The notes under the pieces: generated by a model
What the model was told of the DNA's origin: nothing
The model's database searches: none
Seen by the model: only the letters and a program-made list of their open reading frames with translations
Assembly: GCA_037043235.1 (NCBI GenBank)
Contig: JAWRVZ010000111.1
Span: forward strand, 1-64,000
Reading direction: 5' to 3'
Length of the DNA: 64,000 nt
DNA from: Rhodeus uyekii
Taxonomy: Eukaryota; Chordata; Actinopteri; Cypriniformes; Acheilognathidae
Shown here: positions 35,820-45,117 of the stretch, one piece after another
Numbering within the stretch: the stretch's first letter is position 1
Layout of the letters: each line of letters begins with the position of its first letter
Program-made: the position numbers and the translations under genes

Positions 35820-36234
35820 AAGAGATTGCACAATTAGCTTTTCGCTTCAGAGTCGAGCGATTCATCTTCTGACTGTGTATCATTGAAGAGAATGCTTACA
35901 AGTTGTGGGGAAGCCTCTTCGGTGTGTTGTGAGTGACGGCACTTCAGTGGTGGTTGCGGCTTCTTGCTGCAGAGAGAGCATTTTCCTCACACACACACAG
36001 CTGCAGCCTCAGTCATGTTCAGTTGTGCTGTAACCTTCCACTGTGTACCTCAGCACATACAAAGTATTTCCCTAAGAGAGTAAACACAGGTGTGACGCTG
36101 TGTCTTTTTAAAGACGTCATTCCATCCATGTATTTTCTGGATGTGGTCGTTACTTGGCTCCATCTGACAGTCACGATCACTGCCTCACATGTCTAGGCTA
36201 AGAGCACACCGAGTAATGCACCCATTGTGGGAAG

Positions 36235-36690
36235 ATGACCATCTCTGTGCTGCGGTGCTCACTCCTCTTGCAGTTCACAAGCAAAGCAGTTGCGTCCATA
36301 AAACTCTGCCGCCGGGTGGGGAAATCCATGTCTTCTATCCAAGGACTGCAATCCAGGGATCTTGTCCATGCTTACAGTCAAATCTTACAGAGCCACTGGA
36401 CAGGCCACTGGCCATGGTCCTCCAGCAAGTCTATCAGGCTAAGAGCTGAACTCTCTAAACCTCACAACATGCCTCATGATAGAGCGTGCTTGGTCTCTGC
36501 TAAACTCCATCTAGGGCAGGACGGCGGCCCCATGAAACTTTTTGAGAGGCTCCTGAGGCATATGGCATCTGCAGCCATAGTAAAGGCGCTCGGATTGCTT
36601 CATGTGAAGTCGCTTTAGCACTGGCTTCATGGCTGAGTTCTGAGATGGGTGTGGCAACACAGCACGCACTGGGTGACAATCACCCCATCC
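36235..36690 (+). pseudogene. DIRS polymerase fragment (RT/RNase H junction)
   Basis: The frame ends with LGQDGGPMKLFERLLRHMAS, then AAIVKALGLLHVKSL. After an in-frame TAG it continues HWLHG, then WVWQHSTHWVT. These blocks follow the segment just after the reverse transcriptase palm in fish DIRS elements. No ends are visible. This plus-strand piece is separate from the minus-strand copy at 30.5 kb. Confidence 0.65.
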
Positions 36691-37040
36691 TACATTTACA
36701 TTTATTAATTTGGTAAACACTTTTATCCAAAGCGACTTACAACTGAGGAATACAGTAAGCGATTCGTCATGAAAAGGAAAAAGTACACAAAAAGTGCTCA
36801 CAACACAAAGTTTCAGACATTGCTTAAGCCATTTGGGCTTATTGAAAGATAGACGTGCTGCAGAGTTCTTGATCCGTTGTAAGGGTTTGACTGCACTTGA
36901 AGAAAGTCCAGCCAAATGAGCATTGCAATAATCCAGCCTGGAAATGACCATGGCCTGTATGAGAAGTTGCGTTCCTTGCTCAGTTATGAATGACCTGATC
37001 CGCCTGATGTTGTGTAGTGCAAACCTGTGTGATCAAGCTC
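36691..37040 (-). mobile_element. LINE (L2-like) 3' end with RT C-terminus and shared tail
   Basis: The minus strand encodes ALHNIRRIRSFITEQGTQ, VISRLDYCNAHLAGLSSSAV and KPLQRIKNSAARLSF, the typical end of an L2/CR1-like reverse transcriptase. After a deleted stretch, the 3' end reads AAGTCGCTTTGGATAAAAG and then AATAAATGTAAATGTA (inverse at 36691-36740). The SINE at 38352-38508 has the same tail. Confidence 0.7.
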
Positions 37041-37134
37041 TCTGCAATGCATTCGTTGCTCCAAGATTTCTGGTCAACCTTGATGGCTTAATCGTTGAAG
37101 AATCAATCTAGATGACGAAGTCATGAAGTAAATT

Positions 37135-38085
37135 CATTACATTTATATAGCGCTTTTCTTGACATTCAAAGTAGTTTGCATTTGTATGGGGGGGGGGGGG
37201 GGTATCCTCAACCACCACCAGTATCCACCTGGATGATGCGACGGCAACCATATTGCACCAGAATGCTCACCAGCTTATTGGTGGAGAGGAGACAGAGCAA
37301 TGAAGGAAATCTGTATATGGGGATTATTAGGAGGATATGATGGACAGAGACCAATGGGCAAATTCGACCAGGATCCTGGGGTTAAACCCCTACTCTTTAC
37401 AAAGAACATCCCGGGATTTTTAATGACCACAGAGATTCAGGACCACGGTTTAACGTCTCATTCGAAGGATGGTGCTTGTTACAGTATAGTGTCCCTGTGT
37501 CACGGCTCTGTCATTATAGTTGGGTCTCTTCGAGTGTCTGTTGACAGAGCCTGACACAGCCCCTTTAATTGTGTCTTGTCCTTGTGAACCCCGCCCATCT
37601 TGTTACCTCGTTCCCTTGAGTGTTGTCAGCTGTTCACAGCTCGTTACCTTTCCTCATGTGTTCCTTAAATACCCCTCAGTGTTTGCTGTCCGGTGTTGCG
37701 TCGTTGTCTTCAGGCTATCATTCTTGGATGTCATTCTTGTTGTTCCTGATCTGTGTTACGTTATAATTTGATCTGGTTTATGTCATGTTTTCTCCCCTCG
37801 TGGGTTTTGCTTTACATTTATGTTTGTTATGTTCTTTTGTTATAATAAATTCCTCTTCACCCTGCACTTGAGTCCTTCCCCTGTTCGTATCATGACACCC
37901 TGTCACTACACTGGGGCATTAGGACCCACACAGACCACAAGGTGAGCACCCCATGCTGGCCTCACAAACACCTCTTACAACAGCAACACAGTTTTCCCAG
38001 TTGGTCTCCCATAAATGTAGTAAACAGGCTCAACACTGCTTAGTTTGTAGTCTTGGACTACAGTGTGATTTGACTGCTGACAATA
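37135..38085 (-). mobile_element. 5S rRNA-derived SINE, split by an LTR
   Basis: Minus-strand 5S-like head at about 38085-37985 (CTAAGCAGTGTTGAGCC, ATGGGAGACCAACTGGGAAA in inverse). The body runs down to the ACATTTATATAGCGC end at 37137. A G-run (37189-37202) and many substitutions show age. Bases 37498-37897 are an inserted LTR. Confidence 0.78.
37498..37897 (+). mobile_element. Solo LTR within the 5S-SINE
   Basis: TGTCACGG...ATCATGACA ends, 400 bases, flanked by CCCTG (37493-37497, 37898-37902). AATAAA lies at about 37844. Same family as 5328-5735 in the opposite orientation. Confidence 0.9.
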
Positions 38086-38351
38086 TGTGATGTAATGTAT
38101 ATGGAGAAGAGAAGGGGTCCAAGAACTGAACCCTGAGGAACCCCGTGATCAGCTAACATGCTTTGGAGACCTCTCCACACCAACCCTAAAAGACCGACCA
38201 GTGAGTCAGGGAGGATGAGGAGTAGGTCTTGTTAGTTGCACCTTACTGGCTCCAGAACTCATGCTGCTAGCAAATGCCTCTCTATGGCGCATCCTCTAGC
38301 ATTTTTATGCATAAGTCCAACTAATAATAGAAACCTCTGACAGGGACATTT

Positions 38352-38508
38352 TACATTTACATTTATGCATTTGGCAGATGCTTTTATCCAAAGCGACTTG
38401 CATTCAAGGTACACATTGACATTCTAATCAGTTTTTGCTTTCCCTGGAAATCAAATCCATGACCTTGGCATTGCAAACACAATGCTCTACTGTTTGAGCT
38501 ACAGGAAA
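38352..38508 (-). mobile_element. tRNA-derived SINE with LINE-type tail
   Basis: The minus strand starts CTTTCCTGTAGCTCAAACAG TAGAG (A-box area), then GGTCATGGATTTGATTTCC (B-box area), and ends CAAGTCGCTTTGGATAAAAG and AATGCATAAATGTAAATGT. The tRNA-like head plus the LINE tail define the SINE. Confidence 0.8.
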
Positions 38509-40267
38509 GCCAATGACAATGGAATGTGTGATTCACATTGTTATTGTTACATACAGTTGTTTATAAAGTAATCATGAGAATTGCTTATATTGTTAGTAAC
38601 ATTTCAAGAAACACTTACTAGATTTATGTTTGTCCATGTTTATTTTTTTAAATAATATTAAGTTTGACTATGACTATGTTTTGACTATGATACATCAGGA
38701 GTTTATTAGTACATCTCTCAATTATCATTGTATTGCATTATATATATTTGCTCTCACATTGTAAACTACAGAGCTTTGGTCATAAAATTAAACATTTAAA
38801 TATCATCTTACTAAAACATTTTCTTCAGGATGTTAAAGATCTAAATAGAACTATGACAATGTGTAAAGAGCATATAAAGAATAATGTTTTTCAGAGTGTT
38901 ATTTTGAAGGGTCTAACTACACAATGCATAATGGCTCTTTTTAATGAAAGACCGTAATATGACTGTGAAGAAGGTGAAAAGTTGCGACCGGGTCACTGAG
39001 AAATATGGTTGTAAGATCCTATTGGTGTGAGCTTAGCACCATGACCGATCCTGTATGTAAAGTAAACGGGAGACCCCACGATTCCTAATCCCCAGCGAGG
39101 GTCTCAGAGCCTCTGGCCACATCTCCCCCAAAGCCAAAGGGAATCCAACTCCTGCTCTGATAACCAGTTAATCCCCTCAGCTTGTTAAAAAGTCTTTTAT
39201 CTTCAACCAGCTCCATTCCAAACGGCATCTTTCTATATTTCCACTGAAATTCAAAGTAAGAAAAATCAATGGTATGTCCAAAACAGTACAACATCAGAGT
39301 ACCATAAACATGGCCTATTGCTATACCACACAGAAATCCTCTAATCCAGCTAAAGGTTACATTCCTGTCTGTTCTCGTCCTGCCAATCAAATACTGTCAT
39401 GTGAACATAACCGACAGTTGGTGGTCAAATCACGGGGGACTCTTTATTGAAAGCATACCACCTGGGGATTGCGGGCAACTAATCTGTGCACCCCAGACAA
39501 AATAGTCAGAGACCAGGACACTTAAAATGGAGACGGTTGGTTAATAAATCCTAAAGGAAATCAATGAATTGTGAGAAATATGATGCTTCTCTTATCAGCT
39601 TCCCAAAGGATACAGCAATTTTAATGAGGAGTCAGGGAAGAGAGATGATGTTCATAAACTGCTAATGCTTTATATCTGGCCCATGATGGGGACATCTCAT
39701 CTTTAATCACTTTAAGGCTGTCCGGCATCCCAGATAAGAAGAGAAATGACTGAGAAGATGAGAACTCGACACAGGAAAGAATCTGATGTAGGTGATGAGA
39801 TAGGAGCAAAACCATCCTGTGACAGCACCCCGTCCCACACAAAGAGCATTAGTAATATAAATGTGTTCTGAACTGATAGAGGCTATGTAGTTGTGTAACA
39901 ATGTGGATGCTCACACAGAACAGAGCAATTTTTGTGTTAAAAATGTAAAAGGACAAACAAACAAAACAAATAATCTTCAAACAGAATATTAATCTGTAAA
40001 ATTCCCCCCCCCCCCCCCCCCCCATTTTGAGCACAAATCAGAGAGGACAGAAGCACTGAAGAAAGCACTTACAAATAAGTGCAGTTAAGTTGTAAAAGTT
40101 TACTGTAAATAAAAATTGACTGAATTAGACCATATTTTTTATTTTATACAAACAAATATTTGACTAAATCTGAGATTGCAAAAGTGAAAGAACTTAAAAT
40201 GAAATTAAAGCGTAAAGTGTAAAAAAAAGTTATAGAAGTTTACAGTAAAGCAAATAAATTGAATGGA
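38509..40267. other. Intergenic stretch
   Basis: No recognised gene. A 101-codon minus-strand frame at 39085-39390 has no known motif. A C-run lies at 40003-40023. Confidence 0.45.
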
Positions 40268-40299
40268 ACTTTACACACACACACACACACACACACACA
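40268..40299. repeat. (CA)n microsatellite
   Basis: A CA tract starts a fish repeat whose body (ACCTACTTATCTCACTAATAAGGACC...) continues to about 40575. Confidence 0.9.
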
Positions 40300-40479
40300 T
40301 ACCTACTTATCTCACTAATAAGGACCTATGACAAAACACCCCACCTTTGGGTACACCCCTTTCTGAAGGGTTTAGAAACAAAAGAAAGACATGACTGCAC
40401 TGCAAATGAAGCCCACATTACGAATATCACTTGATATTGTCAATTAAAAGCTTTTTTAGAGACCTGACTTTTTACCTTC

Positions 40480-40575
40480 ACTTTGGGGACAGTATTTTTT
40501 ATGTCCACTTTGGGGACAAACACAAACTCTGATCAAGTAGAACTTTGAGGACTATGGTGATACACAATCTCTGGT
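40480..40575. repeat. Diverged relative of the 42-bp minisatellite unit
   Basis: TGTCCACTTTGGGGAC, ACACAAACTCTG and GAACTTTGAGGACTATGGTG, then ATACACAAT, follow the order of the 42-base unit found 1.6 kb to the right. This gives roughly two degenerate units. Confidence 0.6.
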
Positions 40576-40801
40576 TGTGCTACATTTTTAAGACTTCTTG
40601 AAGATAAACATAATTTACCATAACAAGACTACTGGCTATAAAACAACATACAAGAATTGATAGTTCCCACAAGCCTCGGCAGGTGCCCGTGACGCCATCT
40701 TGATAGGCAGTAAGCGCGAAGTTTAAAGCAGCTGCTGCTGGTAACGCTAAAGGAAATCGTTCTGCGGACAAAAGACTGAACATTTTTTCATTACAAGGAA
40801 A

Positions 40802-41119
40802 ATGGCATCCAAACCACCACTAAAGGAGAAATACAGGGATGGATTAGATGAGCAGACAAGGCTTAGATACGACCAGAAGATCGCGTGTATTGGAATCGAT
40901 CCATATGAAGTGTCGAGCAAGGAGATGTCTAGCGGTAGATTTGCTCCCGGCAATTTCGTACTATGACATTGTAAACTATTTGGTACATACAAAAAGTGCT
41001 TACTCATCAGAAGAACTTAGAAGTTTGAAAGCAATGGAATCGTACAATCAATGCTTCACTGGATGGGAAAAGATGTTTTGTCGATGAGAGTCAACAACAA
41101 AGTACTAGTGACAGGCCGA
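40802..41119 (+). pseudogene. First-exon remnant of a YqaJ/SWIM-type multicopy fish gene
   Basis: The ATG at 40802 begins MASKPPLKEKYRDGLDEQTR and leads to IACIGIDPYEV. The frame then shifts near 40930, and LLPAISYYDIVNYLV and AYSSEELRSLKAMESYNQ are read in the second frame. A second shift near 41065 is needed to read VNNKVLVTGR, which ends at a GTAAGT donor (41120). The DPY...YDIVNYL...YN.F..GW order resembles the N-terminal region of fish proteins that carry SWIM and YqaJ domains. Two frameshifts in one exon mark it as dead. The family call is from memory of motif order. Confidence 0.5.
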
Positions 41120-42103
41120 GTAAGTAAACCAGTGTTAATATTAGGGATGTGCTTTTCGACTAATTTGTTAGTCATTTAAATGAAAATTTTGTAACCAACT
41201 AGTGTTAGAACCGACAGAAATAAAGTCACGTTTCTGCGGCGCGCTTTACCTTCTGCAGCTGTATGTAGCGAGAGGCGTGTGTGTCGGTTTCCATGGTGAA
41301 ACCCGTGACAATGAGTTCAATAGACAGGTAAAGAATAAAGTCTATATCTATATATTTATTTAAACTGAACGTGATCACAGTGGCGGACAGTTGTAGTAAA
41401 TGACGCGATGATTTGGCTGTTTCGGCTCATCTCTCCAAACATTTCCGTGTCTGTCCAGTGGAACAGTTTATAAAACACTTTTCTGTCTCCTCGTACTTTA
41501 AAATACTCCCACACCTCGCTCGTCTTTCAGTGGTCATTATTAAACCCGCCGTGACTGATATAAACAAAAACGCATGGGAGATCTGCGGTAAACATTTAGT
41601 TTCTGCTTGTTGTTTCCATGGCGACGCGTCATGCTTGTCACGCAGTTCAGAGAATCGATTTGAACCTGGGCCCTAAGATAAGTTGGCCAGGCAGTCAACA
41701 ACCACCTTGCTAAAGGGTTGGCCCCAGCTTCAAGGCTGTTGGAAATGTCAAGGATTGAATTAATGCAAATATGTACATGCTTCAAGTCAAAAGTGTTTTT
41801 AAACATAAACTACCATTATGAACGCTGCTTCTGCCTATCGAGATGGCAGACTGCTGTAAAGTGCCCGTATGTGTGACGTCATGTGGGAACTATCAATTGA
41901 ATACCTTGAAAACAAGTGTCTGTAGAGAATCATTGTCATTGCAATTGTCAGCAACCCTCTCGTTAATTTAGTATTAAATGCACACATTATCCCTAAAACA
42001 TTTAAGGTATGATTCTCTGTATAGCATGATGATTGTGAAAAGTGCCATTGAGTGTCATTTGAAATACAGTTGTGAAACACAAACTATTATTGTTACTTTG
42101 ATA
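41120..42103. other. Spacer with a possible hAT end
   Basis: TTAGGGATGTGCTTTTCGAC at about 41147 resembles a hAT terminus, but no right end was found. No gene can be called. Confidence 0.35.
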
Positions 42104-43655
42104 CACAAACTCTACTTTAATGTCCCTTTGGGGACTCTGGCGATACACAGCATCTACTTTAATGTCCCTTTGGGGACTCTGGCGATACACAAACTCTACT
42201 TTAATGTCCCTTTGGGGACTCTGGCGATACACAGCATCTACTTTAATGTCCCTTTGGGGACTCTGGCGATACACAAACTCTACTTTAATGTCCCTTTGGG
42301 GACTCTGGCGATACACAAACTCTACTTTAATGTCCCTTTGGGGACTCTGGCGATACACAAACTCTACTTTAATGTCCCTTTGGGGACTCTGGCGATACAC
42401 AAACTCTACTTTAATGTCCCTTTGGGGACTCTGGCGATACACAAACTCTACTTTAATGTCCCTTTGGGGACTCTGGCGATACACAAACTCTACTTTAATG
42501 TCCCTTTGGGGACTCTGGCGATACACAAACTCTACTTTAATGTCCCTTTGGGGACTCTGGCGATACACAAAATCTACTTTAATGTCCCTTTGGGGACTCT
42601 GGCGATACACAAACTCTACTTTAATGTCCCTTTGGGGACTCTGGCGATACACAAAATCTACTTTAATGTCCCTTTGGGGACTCTGGCGATACACAAACTC
42701 TACTTTAAAGTCCCTTTGGGGACTCTGGCGATACACAAAATCTACTTTAATGTCCCTTTGGGGACTCTGGCGATACACAAAATCTACTTTAATGTCCCTT
42801 TGGGGACTCTGGCGATACACAAACTCTACTTTAATGTCCCTTTGGGGACTCTGGCGATACACAAACTCTACTTTAATGTCCCTTTGGGGACTCTGGCGAT
42901 ACACAAACTCTACTTTAATGTCCCTTTGGGGACTCTGGCGATACACAAACTCTACTTTAATGTCCCTTTGGGGACTCTGGCGATACACAAACTCTACTTT
43001 AATGTCCCTTTGGGGACTCTGGCGATACACAAACTCTACTTTAATGTCCCTTTGGGGACTCTGGCGATACACAAAATCTACTTTAAAGTCCCTTTGGGGA
43101 CTCTGGCGATACACAAACTCTACTTTAATGTCCCTTTGGGGACTCTGGCGATACACAAACTCTACTTTAAAGTCCCTTTGGGGACTCTGGCGATACACAA
43201 ACTCTACTTTAAAGTCCCTTTGGGGACTCTGGCGATACACAAACTCTACTTTAAAGTCCCTTTGGGGACTCTGGCGATACACAAACTCTACTTTAATGTC
43301 CCTTTGGGGACTCTGGCGATACACAGCATCTACTTTAATGTCCCTTTGGGGACTCTGGCGATACACAAACTCTACTTTAATGTCCCTTTGGGGACTCTGG
43401 CGATACACAAAATCTACTTTAAAGTCCCTTTGGGGACTCTGGCGATACACAAACTCTACTTTAATGTCCCTTTGGGGACTCTGGCGATACACAGCATCTA
43501 CTTTAATGTCCCTTTGGGGACTCTGGCGATACACAAAATCTACTTTAAAGTCCCTTTGGGGACTCTGGCGATACACAAACTCTACTTTAATGTCCCTTTG
43601 GGGACTCTGGCGATACACAAACTCTACTTTAAAGTCCCTTTGGGGACTCTGGGAT
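42104..43655. repeat. 42-bp minisatellite, 37 copies
   Basis: Unit CACAAACTCTACTTTAATGT plus CCCTTTGGGGACTCTGGCGATA, 42 bases, with almost no spacer variation. Only two sites vary: AAACTC/AAAATC/AGCATC near the start and AATGTC/AAAGTC in the middle. Since 42 is divisible by 3 and the unit has no stop in several frames, very long frames stay open on both strands (two on plus, one on minus), but none has a gene-like start or codon pattern. GTCCC-TTTG-GGGAC forms a small hairpin in each unit. The last unit loses one base and then decays. Confidence 0.97.
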
Positions 43656-43977
43656 ACACAACTCAAATATATTACACAATCATCCAATCATCAGTTTTGT
43701 TGCAACTGAACCTTTTTTAAATTAGTTAATGAAGAAATACAAGCAGTAATGACATGCCAGCCGTTTATTTAACATGCAAAGGCATGCTACAATGTCCAAA
43801 TAGTCAGGCACAACAGCCTTCTCTTAACAATGCCACTTTCTGGCATACTGAACAACAGTAAACATTTCTTTTAAAGTGCATATTAGTTCAACAAAAAAAA
43901 TTATAAACAGACACATAAAAACAAAAGTAAGGTGAAGTAATGTTTAACACATCTTAAACTTGAAAAAAAAAATTATT

Positions 43978-44855
43978 CTCCTTTACTTGCACTCCTCCCT
44001 CTTTTCTTCTACTTTACTTGCACTCCTCCCTCTTTTCTTCTTTTTTACTTGCACTCCTCCCTATTTTCTTCTTTTTTACTTGCACTCCTCCCTATTTTCT
44101 TCTTTTTTACTTGCACTCCTCCCTCTTTTCTTCTTTTTTACTTGCACTCCTCCCTCTTTTCTTCTTTTTTACTTGCACTCCTCCCTCTTTTCTTCTACTT
44201 TACTTGCACTCCTCCCTCTTTTCTTCTTTTTTACTTGCACTCCTCCCTATTTTCTTCTTTTTTACTTGCACTCCTCCCTCTTTTCTTCTTTTTTACTTGC
44301 ACTCCTCCCTCTTTTCTTCTCTTTTACTTGCACTCCTCCCTCTTTTCTTTTCTTCTCTTTTATTTGCACTCCTCCCTCTTTTCTTCTCCTTTACTTGCAC
44401 TCCTCCCTCTTTTCTTCTCCTTTACTTGCACTCCTCCCTCTTTTCTTCCCCTTTACTTGCACTCATCCCTCTTTTCTTCTCCTTTACTTGCACTCCTCCC
44501 TCTTTTCTTCCCCTTTACTTGCACTCATCCCTCTTTTCTTCCCCTTTACTTGTACTCCTCCCTCTTTTCTTTTCTTCTCTTTTACTTGCACTCCTCCCTC
44601 TTTTCTTCAACTTTACTTGCACTCCTCCCTCTTTTCTTCTCCTTTACTTGCACTCCTCCCTCTTTTCTTGTCCTTTACTTGCACTCCTCCCTCTTTTCTA
44701 CCCATTTACTTGCACTCCTCCCTCTTTTCTTCTCCTTTACTTGCACTCCTCCCTCTTTTCTTCTCATTTACTTGCACTCCTCCCTCTTTTCTTTTCTTCC
44801 CCTTTACTTGCACTCCTATCTCTTTTCTTCTCATTTACTTGCACCCCTCTCCAAA
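43978..44855. repeat. 31-bp polypyrimidine minisatellite, about 28 copies
   Basis: The unit is TTTACTTGCACTCCTCCCTC followed by TTTTCTTCTTT-like bases; some units have an extra TTTTC (36 bases). One strand is nearly all pyrimidine. The period of 31 rotates frames, so all three plus frames look open; these are not genes. An isolated degenerate unit lies at about 44995-45020. Confidence 0.95.
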
Positions 44856-45117
44856 GACACAAAGAAGTGAAATCTCTTGATGTGTTTAGCTTAAGGAAAC
44901 TCAAAGTGTTCGGCCTGACAGGAGTGTCCTGTAACCAGCACATCTTGCCAGTCAATAGAAGGCCAGAATAGTTCAACTCAAATACATTACTTCACCTTTA
45001 CTCCTCCCTCTTTTCCTCCCCCAATAAGACATTGCACAATATAAAGCAGAAATGAATTTTTTCCTCAACATGTTCTACATTTTCCAGTAAAAGGCAATGT
45101 AGTGTTTTTCCCACCCT

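Noticed and set aside
39085..39390. 101-codon minus-strand frame
   Set aside because: No recognisable motif, splice context or neighbouring exon; may be chance.
42104..43655. CRISPR array
   Set aside because: Units are contiguous with no unique spacers, and the genome is eukaryotic.
42002..43720. Very long ORFs (over 500 codons) on both strands in the 42-bp array
   Set aside because: They are a consequence of a stop-free unit divisible by three. No start context, splice signal or protein family is apparent.
43960..44971. Three overlapping 270-320-codon frames rich in Leu, Phe and Pro
   Set aside because: Caused by the 31-bp polypyrimidine repeat rotating through all frames; low complexity, not membrane proteins.
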